Part shown: positions 12,111 through 25,800 of the stretch, in pieces
Layout: the number at the start of each line of letters is the position of its first letter
Position numbering within the stretch: position 1 is the first letter of the stretch
NCBI GenBank assembly: GCA_021399445.1
Contig: JAJTUQ010000004.1
Coordinates: forward strand, 4,092,001-4,156,000
Source of the DNA: Xylogone sp. PMI_703
Taxonomy: Eukaryota; Ascomycota; Leotiomycetes
DNA length: 64,000 nt
Direction of reading: 5' to 3'
Program-made: the position numbers and the translations under genes
The notes under the pieces: generated by a model
Told to the model about the DNA's origin: nothing
The model's database searches: none
The model's input: the letters and a program-made list of their open reading frames with translations, nothing else

Positions 12111-13040
12111 ATGGGTAATGATGGAGGCAGCATCCCGACTCGGCGTGAGCTTGTCAAAGAAGCAGCTCGCAATCCCAACTCCTCAGAGGTAAAAGCTGCG
12201 CAACATGAGGCGCAAACTCATGCCTGGACCGTCTGTCCCATATCGAACCGTCCCCTCGTACCGCCTATCGTCTCAGACAGTGCAGGAATATTATACAATA
12301 AAGACGCCATAATCGAATACCTCTTGCCATCGGATGACCCTTCAGATACTACGAAAGCAGAAAAGGAAGAAGTTTTACAGGGCCGAATTACAAGTTTACG
12401 AGACATCATCGAGATTAAGTTCCAGATTGAAAAGGAAGGGAAGGAGGAGAAGAAGATATGCCCCATTACAAGTAAAGAACTAGGCCCAAACACAAAGGCA
12501 GTGTACCTGGTACCGTGTGGACACGCCTTCTCAGAAGTGGCAATCCGAGAGGTGGCAGATAACATCTGCGTAGTGTGCAACGAGCCCTACACCGATGAGA
12601 ATATTATCCCGATATTACCTCTTACAAAAGAAGGGATTGATAAACTCACAGCTCGAGCCGCAAAGCTGAAAGAAGCTGGTCTTACACATTCCCTAAAGTC
12701 TGCCCCGAAGAGTAAGAAGCGGAAGAAGGACAAAGAAGGCAAAGAATCCAAGTCGCAGACTACCGGCCTCGCAGATACAGAGAAGGAGAAGGACGGCAGC
12801 AAGAACAAGGCTTTGGAAAATGGTACAAAATCAAATGGTGCATCTGGCGGGATTAAGAATGCAGCAACTGCTTCTTTAACAGCCAGAGTGCTAGACGAAC
12901 AAGAACAAAGAAACAAACGTCGCAAAATGGCTCTGAATGACAACCTGAAAAGCTTGTTTTCTTCAGATGCGGATAAAGCGCCACAGAAAGGGAATGACTT
13001 CATGACCAGGGGATTCTCTATACCTTCGAAGAAGAACTAG
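12111..13040 (+). CDS. RTF2: Replication termination factor 2 (Rtf2)
   Basis: Intronless, 309 residues, starting with the diagnostic MGNDGGSIPTRRELVKEAAR. Two RING-like parts follow: CPISNRPLVPPIVSDSAGIL (about 42-61) and CPITSKELGPNTKAVYLVPCGH with CVVCNEPY (about 116-165), the degenerate C2HC2-like fold of the Rtf2 family. The C-terminal half is Lys-rich and disordered (KSKKRKKDKEG), consistent with nuclear location. In fission yeast Rtf2 acts at the RTS1 replication barrier and in splicing; in animals it is a replisome component removed under stress. The start is supported by the family N-terminus. The gene lies head to head with TOR. Confidence 0.93.
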   Translation: MGNDGGSIPTRRELVKEAARNPNSSEVKAAQHEAQTHAWTVCPISNRPLVPPIVSDSAGILYNKDAIIEYLLPSDDPSDTTKAEKEEVLQGRITSLRDIIEIKFQIEKEGKEEKKICPITSKELGPNTKAVYLVPCGHAFSEVAIREVADNICVVCNEPYTDENIIPILPLTKEGIDKLTARAAKLKEAGLTHSLKSAPKSKKRKKDKEGKESKSQTTGLADTEKEKDGSKNKALENGTKSNGASGGIKNAATASLTARVLDEQEQRNKRRKMALNDNLKSLFSSDADKAPQKGNDFMTRGFSIPSKKN

Positions 13041-13730
13041 AAGGGCTTTATTGACATGATTATTTGCCAAGGTCAAAAAAGGCGTTTTAAGGACGGATAT
13101 GGTATACGATTGATCTTCTTTCAATACGTTAAAAGATAAGGAATACCCTGGATACTTAGTTTGCTCATCATAACTATAGATGTATTATTGTATTATACCA
13201 GATTCAAGTCTACTACAAATGGGCCTGACTTAGCTCCTCGTACCCTTCTGTAGTGATGGAAATAATGAATTGCCCTTTTCTAAAAATAACCAGGGGGTGG
13301 GGGGCAAACCAAGACGATTCATTGGATTGAAGGCCCCCTCTTGCTAGAGTATATCAATTTACGTAGGCTAAAGACTTTGGGACACAATTGCAACGCAGTC
13401 TTAAGACCAAGCCGGTATTAGAAATAAATGCAAATGTGATTTTACTACCTAGGTATCCATGCCGCCATTATCAATGATGTTATCAAACCGCCATGCACTT
13501 TTATGTCACTATAGTCTCTACCTAGAAGACCGAAAACAAAGAGTATCGTATCTTTCATACCTTCATGATAGAATCACACGGAAGAGAACCGTAGAAGCCC
13601 GCTCAACATAGAGAAGGCGCAACCCGAAGGAAGAGAGACCAGCCGAATATAAACACCAATGCACCTGTAATAACCACGCTATTATCCGACCCATGAAATA
13701 TTTTCCCCCGAAGCCCTGGATATATCAACC
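13041..13730. other. Convergent intergenic region
   Basis: 690 bp between converging RTF2 and the BTB-like gene. It contains a G-rich run near 13294-13303. No gene or RNA was recognised. Confidence 0.6.
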
Positions 13731-16101
13731 CTAATTACCATTTTCCGGAAGAGTGAAATCAACCCAAGTCCTGGTCAAGGTTGGGGTGTCGGCATTGCCG
13801 TTAATATGGGCAATACCTTCTTTCCAGCCAACGACCTCCCACTTCTTTCCATTAGATGTACGTTCAGCGTTGGAAATGTGGGCCATGGAGCGTATTTTGA
13901 TGCGTCGTCGCTCACGTTCTTCAACAACAGCATGCATGACTTTCTTCCTAAGAGTGGTGGTTGCCCATCCATCGACACCACCGAAGCGTGCTGATTCTAA
14001 TACATACTTCAATAAATAGAAGGGCAAGTTGATCAGGACACTAGATAATGTTGTGACGATGGAGTTAGACGGTGTTGGCCTGGTACCTTCTTCCGCAGAG
14101 TGATCCCCAAATCTGATGAAGCTGAGGCGGGGATCAGACGTAGCTGGCCGGTCGAGAGCAGAAACAGGCAGCCTGCGGTACCCTACTGATTCACCAGCAG
14201 TTACATCTAACTCGAAAGTTGGCGGGAAAGCTCTAATGGTGAAATTCAAAGCGCTGTGGATAAGCATATTGACTGCTGGGCCGTAGGTGCTGGGGCATAC
14301 AGCGTCAGGATTTTGATTGGTTTGTGGTATGGTCCATTGTGGGTCAAGTCCACCATCAAGAGCGAAGTCTAGAGCCTTCTCAAGTGTAAGCCAGTTCATC
14401 AGATTGCTTGCAATCTCAATGCCTCGGTGAATGACAGGGGGGATTTCAAGGAGTTTGCCAGCCGCGGTATATCCGAGGGCGAGATCAAAGCGATCAGCAG
14501 GTGTGCCTGGCATCGGTGATCCTGACGGGGTAAGAGTAGTAGCGTTAGAGTTTGGCATGGCGCCGATATCAAGTAGTGGAAGGCCATATAAGCGTTGAAC
14601 AGCCATCCAAAATGCATCAGATCGCAGGAAACGGTCATCAGATTCGATCAACACTTGTCGAACAATATGACCTTCGCTATTGCTCTCTCTGGCTTGCGTT
14701 GTCATGATAGCCTTAATCTTTGGGCTGCGAGCAAGCATCAGGTTATGGCCGGGAATGCGGACAGGAGGAGCACGGTCATCTGAGTACCTAAGCTCCAAAG
14801 TATAGTCTGCGAATGTCGGATCCGCGAACTGACTTTGTATGTAGTTGACAAGGCCGTCGAAGTTTTCAGCGGCATGTGGCATTAGCGGTTGGCCTACGCC
14901 GTATTGACCATAATGTCCATGGCCAGGGGTGACAGCCTGTGCACCCGCACGTGGTTTTGGTCGAGGCTGCTGGTATAGACGGACTTCGTCAATATGCCCA
15001 TTATTTCCGTTAGAAATAACAGCAGTGGGGTACTGGCCATAAAAAGGTGGTCCGCCAGCTTCATGCTCATTGCCAATTGAAGACTGGGATCCATGGAAGC
15101 TGTGAGGGGTCAGAGGGTCATACGGAGTAATGCGCTGGCCTTCTACGCCAAATGGGGTTCCAGAGGGTGAATATCCTTCAGCCGGTGCAAAAGACACCAT
15201 TTGTCTGCGGACGTGGCTATCTTGTGTGAAATTGTCCTGGCGAGGATAGTAGCCAACTGGAGGACCAACTGGCATTGAGCCATTTGAAATTTGATGCTGG
15301 TGATCTCCATTGGTTGGGTGTGGGCCATGAGAGCGTCCGTTTTCAAGATGGTTAGGCATGTATGGCGGTTGGCTTCCACTAGAAGGAGGCGGGGCAGGAG
15401 AAGAGTTATTGGACTCAGTGTGGCCACCAAACACAAGACTTCCGTTACTGGGGTGAGGATGATGCATAGTCTGCTGGTTGCTGAGCGAATGGTTGTGCGA
15501 AGGGAGCTGTACGGAGTCAGACTCCACACGAATTTCCATGTTTTTTGGCTGACCTTGACCAGCGGGATAGAATGGCGGAGGCATTTGATAAGTTGGACGA
15601 GGAGCTGAAGAGGCGCCTTCAGATGGAGCCGTGCGTGCAGTTGCGTAGCTCTGACTTGTATCTAATTGATGTTGTCAGTCATATACCAATAAGGTATGTG
15701 CGAAGTGAATTTCTGTGAAACTCACCTTCGGTCGAGACTTCTGTTTGGTTCTCAGCCTTGTCAATGTATTCACTAGATCCGTCTTCTGTCTTGGCTACTG
15801 CTGCAGTCAAAGGTAAAGTCTGGGAAGCAACTCCATCCTGGTTTTCAGTTATATGACCATCAACAGAACCGTTTGCAACAGCAGTTCCAGCTGAGGCTGA
15901 AGATGGTGACCCAATGTTTAAATCTTGAGTTCCGCTTTGGGAGGTTGCCGCAGGAACCTCGTCGGGCTTTTTCAAGGAAATACTTTGTTGCTTGCGCTTT
16001 TGAATGAATGGGAGTGGTATCGCAGGAACGACCGGCTTTGGCACAGTTGGTCTTGTGCGATTGCCCTGAAGGGCCTTCGCCGAGCTTTGGGCTGGCGACA
16101 T
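13731..16101 (-). CDS. Conserved fungal protein with BTB-like region
   Basis: Two exons, complement(13731-15661, 15726-16101), encoding 768 residues. The intron (64 nt, GTGAGT...CTGAC...TTAG) restores the frame as G|AT. Residues 1-380 are Pro/Ser/Gln/Gly-rich and likely disordered. Around 395-500 a segment with YTLELRYSDDRAPPVRIPGH, LMLARSPKIKAIM and FWMAVQRLYGLPLLDIG resembles a BTB/POZ fold (strand-helix pattern with a 'HNLMLARSP' turn). The C-terminal third is well ordered and contains RRIKIRSMAHISNAER and KWEVVGWKEG. I do not know a characterised relative. BTB proteins often bind cullin-3 or act in transcription, but nothing here decides that. The ATG at 16101 is chosen because the eight upstream codons have no ATG and it has A at -3. 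Confidence 0.8.
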
Positions 16102-19100
16102 CTTGCGACCAGTTCCACAGTCCAATCAAGCTTGACCTAGATCCTCAGATGGACGTCCCCAAGACTCAACTATAACCATGTAATAGGTCATGTAGCATCT
16201 GGGGAGTCTTTCGTTGTTTGCCTTACTCGTAGGAGGTAATGGTGTGAAATCAAACAAGTGATAGCTTGACATAATCTATAGCTCCGAAGCGTCACCCCGC
16301 AGAAATTGTACACCGATCGGTTAATTTGCTTACAACGGCATAGCGTCACATCAAATCCATCCATTCTCCCCTCGCTCCAGTTTAAATGTCACTTCAATCA
16401 AGGGCACTAGGCGATGTGATTTGTCGATATAAGGTTGGATGTTACACTGTCGATTCACTCGTGGTAGCCGTCATCATTCAATCCTTATCTTTCTCTTTGA
16501 GTTGGCCCGAGCCCCCAATCCACCTGTTCATCATGAGTCCCGTGCTTGGTATTGGATATGTCCCTGCATCTTGTTTCGCTTTCTACATGGTGCTTAAGTA
16601 TTCCACAGTGCGTCTGTGTGGTCCCATAGAATTTCCTATTTATGCTCTCCACCGGTTGGTGGCATGTATTCCACATTCTAGGTATTATTAAGTTTATTCC
16701 ACCTATGTCTTTCATACATTTATCCTTCGGGATATCATTCTGTTTTCTTTCAATCCCTATGCAGAAATACATAATGTCTCACTTGTAATCTTCTCTGGAT
16801 CTCTTTTCGTGCAGCAGAGCAATTGTTAGAAGTATGTGAACCACATTTTATTTGGAGAAACTGGTACTATAGTTCCCAGCCTTGGGAAACAATATTTTGA
16901 TTAGCACATGCAAGAAAAGTAAACCGTCATACCTGCGTTTACTTCAATTCTTATGCAAGTTATGCAATATGCATTACATATCTAGACGGAGTAAGTTTAT
17001 GTCTCATATTTATTCTATCAATTGGTGTGTTCTGGGTGCATAGCTAACGAGAGAGAGAGATTACGGCTACATTTGAATCCATGGTGATTAATAGACCGCT
17101 GGTTAACTATCTGCCAGCCAAATATTACCTGCTAGCTGTGGAATAGTGGCACGATAGATCTCATAAATATATTCGTAAGATAATAGGAATGTGTATCTAC
17201 TGGTCTCCGGAAAGGGCATAGGAAACCGAGGAAGATTTGCTAGGAATTTCTGGAAACTCCGGATCATCTGCATTTTCCACATCTCCATTCGGTCACAGTA
17301 ACCAACCTGGACCACCTAGTTTGAGTTTCCTTTATATTAAATAATAATAGTCCCTGCCTGAGAGTTACATCTGCCTGCTTATTATTTCCTCGTAAATCCA
17401 TATTGTCCCAGAATTAGTGCGTACCATATATTTTTAACTCGTAGCTACAAATACCACAAGGTTTTGATACATCACTCTTTAACAACCTCAGGAACTCTCC
17501 AAAGAAACCATCCAGTGTGCCTACAAAACTAGAGAGCCTAAACGCCAGTTCTATTATTATCTGCAACTGGAATAAGTACTTGAGAATTTCCTACAGCCCG
17601 TGGCTGACATCCACATTGTAGCCGCGTCATATATTCCTGCCAAAGGGACTGTACAGTATCAGAGACGAAATATCCCATTGCCGGATTCCGAGCCGTCTTG
17701 TCCAACCAATGCTCACTCATGCAACGCATCGGATCCATCCTGTCCCGTCCCTCAAGACGGCAAAGGGCAGTCAGCCTTTCACGAGGAATAAAAATATTGG
17801 ACTACGAAGCCGCATCTCTCTCCGCAGATGTTGATTGATCCGATCTATAAGCGCCTCCGCAACTAGCATTTCCCGCATCCGCATGAAAAGGAACTTTGCA
17901 TAAGAAGGGCATGGGACGAATAAGACATGGCAAATCTAAGGAGGAAATTGCTCTATTTCTTGGCGCAAAGATCCAGCTCTTGAGGGTTTCTTCCGCCCCT
18001 TATCGATACAGGAAGATACAGTATCACAAAAACCCCTCCAAAAAGAGGAAAAAAGGAAGGCATCAATGAAACATGTGCATCATACCCGCAAGGTTTCACA
18101 AAATGGAGTCATTGATTAGATCTCGCTCGATCGGAAACCTAAGCGTACGAGGATAATTTTCGGCTGGGAGGGGCATACCGTGTATGGATGTTCGTAGAGT
18201 TGACTGTGCCCTCTTTGTCCCCATTACCGTATCTAGGTTCCCCATGCATGTCGCCTTTGCTTGATGCGATTGCAATACGCGATCATCTCAAAAAGATAAC
18301 CCCTCGACATATACATTCTTTGTACTCTGTACCTCGGAACCGTACCCTATCGTACCATATCTCCTTCCCCGCAAGCCAAAGTTAAATTGCATCCTCGTGC
18401 TCCTCTAACCAGATATGGGACCTCTCCGCGAACCAACGGGTAACATCTTAACTGATGCCATTATTACGGGACGGTTATCGCACCGCTCGCGACACCATCA
18501 CCTTGTTTACACGCCACTGCGGGGGAGAAGCGCGTCATATTCGCGTTTTTGCTTGTTCAAGTTATCAATATCCGATGTACCAAACTGCGGAGTATGCGAG
18601 AAATGCCTTGGTACTTGTCTGTTCCCAGATGGAACTGTGTCTTTGCCCAGTCATGTTTCTACATCGCTTTCAGAACCTGCATGCTGGGCGCTCTTTCTGG
18701 TGGTGATGTGATTCATGCAGATATGCACTTATTTCCTTTTTAAATTAACTTTATCGATTCCCAATTTATGCAAACATTCATTCTTTTACCAAGTTTGGGG
18801 TATGGGCTCATTTCATTTCAATATTTTGAGTACGGTAGGCACAGTGCCGTGAACCGGAACAAGCGAATTGCGTTTTTCTTCCGTTCTAGAGGCTTACAAG
18901 CAGTACTCACTGCTCAGCTGCAGTATGAGTTCGGCTTCCTTCTTGATCCTCGGCGTAGGGCCGGACTAAATCCATAATCTTTCTCAATCTTAGGGCTGAG
19001 AGAGAAAAAAAACGAGGCAGCGGTCCATTTTCCATTTGATTAACATCCAGGATCCGGGTTTAAATTGCAGGGTTGTTTGCTTGGGTTGCGGCCAATTTGG

Positions 19101-22100
19101 AAGAACGGCTTCTGGTCGGATATACGGCGGGCGGAAACGTGCTTTCGAAGGTTCTGGGCTTCGGATCCGGATCCGCCCCAGCAACTAGATGGGGAACCTC
19201 TCCACCTTCCAGCGGATATGGACTCGTTGGACTTTGGATAGTGCGAGAAAAGATCAGCCACTGTTACAGTTTGTCTTCGCGGGAGATTGAAGTTGCGTGA
19301 AGGTAGCGGGATATGACGGTAGTGGCTAGGGCCAGGAGATGATTCCGCAATCTACACAACATGCTGAACGTTGGAGGAGATCCTAGATGTGGAATGCCGT
19401 TAGAAATCAAGGGAGCGTGAGTATTATTGCCTGTGTCGGGGATCTACTCCGTTCTAAGTGCTTATGTGATGTAGATTATCATTTTACTGTCTGTCAGCCT
19501 TGCAGAGTTACAATATCGAACCTAGTTAGATGTCAATACAGTACGTACGGAGTACTGTGCTACAGTAGCAATGGTGTTCTGGAATGTCGATGCGGACGGC
19601 TACTCCGTTTGATCTCCATTCGGCTCCAATACCGTATGCCAATTTGAATTCATCAGTGTAGCCAGACTGCTGGGATATCGACGGATTCGAGAGCTGATCC
19701 ATCATACTTGTTCGAGTTAGACTGGCCCATGAGCCTCCTTTACTTGATCTCTATCCTTGCAAGATGGCTCTGGAGATCGGCGGGCGGCTTACAGGAGAAG
19801 CAGATTCATCGGTCGTGGAAAAGGTCTTGGGAGTGTTCCTCCGCAATAAGCTTTCCGCGGCTGTTTGAAGTTCAGCTGGCAAACAATGGAAATGTGATTT
19901 TAGTTGGGCTTATTCGAATCCTTTCATCAACTGTGGGAACCTGATGATCAGTCCAACCTGCCTGAACCCATGGTACCTTCCTACGGTACTCTAACCCCTG
20001 AGAAGATTGTGAGTGGTCAATCGATCGGCTTTATCAATCCTGGTCTCGTTGGAGATTATCTATTGGATAGGATCAACCAAGGCAAGCAGATTCAGGTACC
20101 CCACGCATCTCATTGGCCGCGGCAGAGACCTGTCGGCCCGCGTGTCTGGGTGCTCGCATGGACCGGGGGCTTTGGAATCCCTGTTTCCACGCTTCGGCGC
20201 CAAGCAAAAAGTTTTTGGCGCTCAAGTCAAATTTTGAGGGAGCAAGGTGAGACCCCCTATTCCTAGAGGGTTGGTTTCAGAGTGATGAAAATTTCTACCC
20301 CGAAGTGTCTGACAGATATTGCTGAGTACGTACTGTGAACACAGTGGTGGCAGAAGCAACCATATGGAATCTGAACTGTGGGGAATTTTTTTTTTTTTTG
20401 CTGAACACGATTACGTGGTGGAATCGAAAACCACGCGGGTGCTTGAGAGTGAATCAAACATAACAAATAAGCTTTTCCATATTCGGGACGCCCAACTGCA
20501 ACCGTGAGACAGGGGTTAGGGCTGGTCACGAACGGTTGAGCCCGAGGTCTGATTAGAGCAAACAATCGTCTGAATCTAACAGAAAGGGGAGGGAAAAAAG
20601 GAAGGAATGAGGAACGCCTCGCCATTGTACGACCGTACCGGATTTGCTCTGGAGAGTCATTGTCTCTGGGAGTGAAGGCGGGGTGAGCTTTGTGTACAGT
20701 ACCACAGGAGTCGAGCCGAAGCATGGTGATGTAGTGTAAGCCTGAGACGCGCAGACAACCAATTGTGTGCACGAGAGCACTTCTGCACAAATCTACTCGA
20801 CCGCCCCGTTTGTTGGGTCCTCAGCGCCGTTGCCCGTCCTCGACACGCTGTTGGTGTGGGGTTGAGACTGCTTCGTAGATCGAGGGTACGAGGAGGCTTG
20901 CACAAGTAGAGAAATCTACCAGTACCATTGTGATGACAGGCTGCGCTGGCTCTGTGTTTTCCTGGATTGTGGTAATAAAAGGGGTTCTTCAACGTGATGT
21001 TATGATCACAACTGAGCCGACTCGAAACAGGGGGCTCGAAGCCAGCGCCTTTGCACATTGCTTTTTTGCCGTCTCCAGAGATTTGCCAACCAAACACAAA
21101 CTGCAAGATGCAGACAGTTTTCCACCCTGGAGTTGCAGCGTGCTGTACACAGTAAGGGCGCGCTTGTGCGATGCAAGCAGCATCTAGCCTACCGGAAACT
21201 ACTGCAAGTGACAACCAGAGCCATACTGTGTATGATACCGTGTGAAGTCAGTCCCGAGGCACAGGCCATCTGAGCGCAAACTGCGACCCCGAGCTCCCGT
21301 ATCCTGAGCACACAATCCTTACCGTGCTGTACCGTACGGTAAGATCTCCGGCCGAAGAGAGCGGCAGGAGTAAGTAACTGTGTGCATACAGTACAATGCA
21401 GCCATATTGGTACAATAGAGCGTTGAGGCCAACACAGAACGATATTGTGCAGTACCGTACAGTACATACATTACTTGTAGAGGATGGGTGAGCATGTCGA
21501 AGGGCACGGTACCACAGTAGAAGGAGAGAAGAAGAGTCGCGCGCAAAGGCCAACGCTCTCCCAGGGCGCGGGTCTCTCCAGCGGGCAGAGGCGCGATCTC
21601 ATTGGAGGGCGGGGGCTTTATTAAAGAGGACTGCCGCTGTACCCTGGTCCTTGCCGCCAGAACCTCCTCCGGCCGCCACGCTCAGGCGGTCCAGCGCTCC
21701 AGCAGCTTGTGCCTGAGCCCAAACTCCGGTCTGCTGCAGGGGGCCATCTGTCACTCCGTCACCCCCAGAAGAAGAGCGCGAACTTTCCCTCCACCACTTT
21801 TTGCCTACCGCCCCGTGGTCCAGCTGCAGTGCCATAGTAATTAGTACTGTAGTAGTACATACAGTAACCGCACACTGCATTCTGCACCTCTGCACCTCTG
21901 CACCTCTCTTTTCCTCCTTCCCTCCCATATGCCTTTCCCGCCCAAACACCTTCGATTCCAAAGTCTCCAGACGAAGACGACAAGTCCTTGCGGTTGAAGA
22001 GGGTCCTCTCCTGCGCACGAATTGCCCGTGCTACATCTACTCACGCTCGTTATTTCTCAATGCCATCGGTCGATCGTTGAATGCCTTGGTCCGTCGAATT

Positions 22101-22806
22101 CCCCGTCCCGGTTCTGCTACCATCCTCCCTCGAGAGCACACGGACAGGTGCCGCCCACAGCTGGTCTCCTCGACTCCCCATTGCTGCTCGACAACGACGC
22201 GCGATATCCTCGAATATAGCACTGGAAGGCTCGAATATCGGTCAAGGTCAGTCAAGCCAGTTGATTCTCCTTTCTCTTCGCGCATGTATTTTTTGGACGC
22301 AGGGAATATGGGCTCGGGGGCAGTTGGACCCGAGGTAGTTGCAATGCCGAATGAGAGCTCGCTCACCACTTTCTACGGGCCGGCATGATGACCTCGAGAC
22401 TCGAAATGTTATGCCGTGTTCCAGAAGTCTACCTGCCAGCCGTCTCCATCGGGTAGCCTATAGAGAAGTGCTTCTCAATACTAAACAGCACGCCATTCCC
22501 TTCAATCTCGACCCTCCATTTCCTTTGCTGTACTCTCCTTGAAGTTTTGCTAATATGTATTATTTAATCTAATAGTCTAGTTTATACACTCTTTTCAAAT
22601 CGAGCGCCTTTTTTTTTGTTCTATGGACAACTAATAATCGGTAACTGGTCAATCGCTCTCCCTTGTGGCACCACGACTACGTCTGGATCCACTTGAATAG
22701 TCTAACTCAGTAACTCCACAGTGTGGAGTACTTTTGAAGAGAATCAAGAGAATATTCTTCTCTTTACACGTTCGTTAGCACGATCTAGCGTGCTTACACA
22801 GTCAAT
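16102..22806. other. 6.7-kb gene-poor region
   Basis: I found no coding region, tRNA or intact mobile element I can support. Many short open frames on both strands lack family motifs and codon character. Visible structure: a poly-T run of about 13 at 20389-20401, many GTAC-containing palindromes between 19.5 and 21.5 kb, three tandem copies of TGCACCTC at 21883-21906, and C/T-rich sequence from about 21.6 to 22.5 kb that could be a long 5' leader or promoter of the gene at 22807. It could also hold unrecognised non-coding RNA or old, mutated repeats. Confidence 0.5.
21883..21906 (+). repeat. Three tandem 8-bp repeats
   Basis: TGCACCTC occurs three times head to tail, within a C/T-rich stretch upstream of the gene at 22807. 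It may be a simple slippage product. Confidence 0.85.
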
Positions 22807-25800
22807 ATGAATCGATTTAGGTCAAAGAAGAAGGGAAAGGATGGTGATGGATCGAATAGGCCGTCGCTGGAAGATGCACCTCCAGTGCCAAAAGTCTCGA
22901 AGACTTTCAAGCGGAAGAAGCAAGAACCGGAGGAGAAAGTCGAGATTGATCTCTCAAATGCGCTACCATCCACAGACGATTTCCGCACCAGTCTGTTAAT
23001 GAACGGTTTGTCGGCTCGCTTTTCGATGCTGCGAGAACAGGATGATCCAAATTCGAAGATTGGGAAAGCAAGTGATGATAGTGTCTTGTTTCCGACCAAA
23101 CGTCAATCGAGACTCAACGGATATAATTTCCAGCTGCAAGGAGCCCAGGGGCTTTCTGATATTGCCGAAGTCTCGTCCATCAACGGGTCAATTCGGCCGC
23201 CTTTTGCGAGGCAATCGGATGGCTATGGAACTGACGATGATACCTCGTATTCCGGTAGTATTATGAGCCGTCCTAAGCCAGGTGAAGGGAACAATCTATT
23301 TGGTGGCCGGCAGAAAATATACAAGCTGGCTTCAGGGTCGGCAGGTGCAACTAGAGGTCGAGCATTGTACGATGATGATGTGAGTTTGTCCGCATTTCAG
23401 AAGCTTCGCCAGCAAGAAAAAGAGCAACAAGAACAAGAGGAACGTGAACAAGAGCTGGAGCAACAGCATGATCTGGATGACCTTGATGGGAATCAGAGTG
23501 TGCAAAGTTCTTCTCGGCCCGGTTCACCGACTCTTCCTGGATATAATCGCAAGAGGGAGACATCCTCAACAACATCCTCAGGAGGCCCTTCCAATGCTAG
23601 GATGTCCACAGCTGCAACTTCAATCACTTCCCAAAGGACCCCATCGCTGAATGGAAGTCACACCCCAATCAGCCCTAACACTACCTCTGCTCCGTCAATT
23701 GACAAATCGGCGGCCAAGGGACGTCGGTTATATGATACTGGTCTTGACCAACACCTTCATGAACAGCAACACTCGGCCATGAATAGAATAGATCACCTTG
23801 CTAGACGCAATATTGGAGCGCAAACACCTCCCAATGGCTTTGTTTCGCCCACTGAGCTTTACCAGAATCGGGACGTTTTCAATCGCCCGCAAGTTGCAGG
23901 TAAAGCGAGCATGCCAAATCTTCGAACTGCAAGCCCAACCGTGGCTGGTTCTGGCCTTGGATTAGGCCCGAAACCTAGCAACATTGACACAAAGCCCGCT
24001 CGTGCGATTGTTTCACCTCCATTGAGCCCAGGAAGAGGCGAAATTGAAGAACACCCACTTCTCAGAGTCCAACCAAACGATAGAGGAAAGGCTACTGCCC
24101 TTGGAGCTTTCCAGAAACCAGCTCAGTCATACGATGAGAACAAGTACGCTCAACGTCAGCTTCAAATGCAGCAAGGGCGAGCGACTCCTACTGAACGAAG
24201 CAGGTCACCACCTCGTGGCTTTGGTGCTCGTCAGCCCACACTAGAACTCTCTCATGAAGAATCAAGTAGGTCGAGGTCCAACTCGGCTCAGAGGCAGTTT
24301 TTGTCTCACGGACGAACTACAGAGAGCCCCTCACCCCTTGGGGATAGATTATCATCTGAGCCCGAAGTCAACGCTGCAGGAACCTTCCTAAGTTCTCCAA
24401 ATGAGAGTTTGGTTGATGTGACGAGATCCGATGGCCGTGAGGATTCTGCTCGAAGCCCTCATGTCGCGCTTGAGAGGCCCCCTGAGTCCGAGCATCCAGC
24501 AAACCGCCAAAAATCCTTTGACCAGTATAATTCACGCGAAGATGGAGGTAATGGAACTGGCCAAAGCTCTTCAACATTTACGCCAGAACTGAACACTGAC
24601 AATTCAAAACCGGATGAGAAAGCTCCTATTGACTCTCCCACTCTAGGCCCAACTACTGGGCTGAGTGGTATGGTTCGTCAGCATTTGAGGGCGGCAAGCA
24701 ATGCCTCATCAATATACGGCAATGAATCATCTCCAGGTTTTGACTCTAAGTTCCCTCAGGATACCTCTGAGTCACTGGGTGGAAATGATTATGCCTCCGT
24801 GTCTAATACCTGGGTGGGCGAAGATTGGGATGACGAGTACTATGACGAAAAGAAGTTTTCCCTTGACAACATAGTTTCTGGTTCTACTAAAAAGGAGAAC
24901 CAAAGTGAGCAGCCTGAGTGGGAGAAGGAATTGGCCAGTCACCACCAGAGGACATTCAGTTCGGATACCCAAAAGGAGCGTATTGAATTTCATAACGAAC
25001 TTGCTGAACGACGGAGGAGAGTGCAAGAGAACCTAAAGAGCTTTGTGGAGAATGAGACGGCCAAGTCTGGGAGATCATCTACATCAGCTGATTGGGTGAG
25101 AGACGGTAACCTGCAACAAAAGAGTGCCACCCGGGAGGTTTTGAAACAAAAACCAAGTCTTGGGTCCCTGGGGAAACAAAAAGAATCAGGCAAAGCAATG
25201 AAGATGCTTGGCCTCGGGAATGCGACAATTACCACTGGTACCTCTCCAAATCGACAAAAATTCGATGAAAGTGGGAAGGAAGAAGATGCAGATGCGCTAC
25301 AAAACAACACAAAACCAGGGATTGCTCCACCGAAAGCCTTTACACAAGCTCGACGAGATGCCCAACGTGCAAAGGAACAGGAGTCTAGATTGAGACATAC
25401 CCCTGGACGCTCAGCGCTTGCTCCAGTAAATGGGCACTTACCACACGCCAATCTACAAAGTTCAGAATGGGTGAAATCAGAAAACGGATGGTCCCGTGTA
25501 AAGCCACTTGAGAATCTACAGCGAAAGGCGCCAACAACTTGGGTCGATGATGTGCCTCCATCCTTCCAACCACACACTGCCCGCTCTCCAAGTCGAGAGA
25601 GAAAACCACCACCACTAACGGGTGCGACCCGTAATAAAAATGGGGCTAATAGTTCCAGTTCACGATCGCCACCTCGCAGTATGGCGCGTGACCGGTCAGG
25701 TTCTGATAGACATCGTGAGGCTATGGGTGAATCTACTTCGAGCTTAACTTTGGGAGTCAACGATGAACACCCTGCAACCCGCCCACCTGCGAGATCTCCC

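Noticed and set aside
20990..21050. tRNA-like sequence (CATAAC between GTGAT/ATCAC, and a TTCGA box)
   Set aside because: The anticodon-like loop has six bases instead of seven, and the supposed T-arm and acceptor stems do not pair.
20263..21214. Two overlapping minus-strand frames of 175 and 185 codons
   Set aside because: Composition is irregular, with no conserved block; one includes a translated poly-A tract.
21801..22388. 195-codon plus-strand frame
   Set aside because: Starts without ATG and overlaps other frames in C/T-rich sequence; more likely leader or promoter of the gene at 22807.
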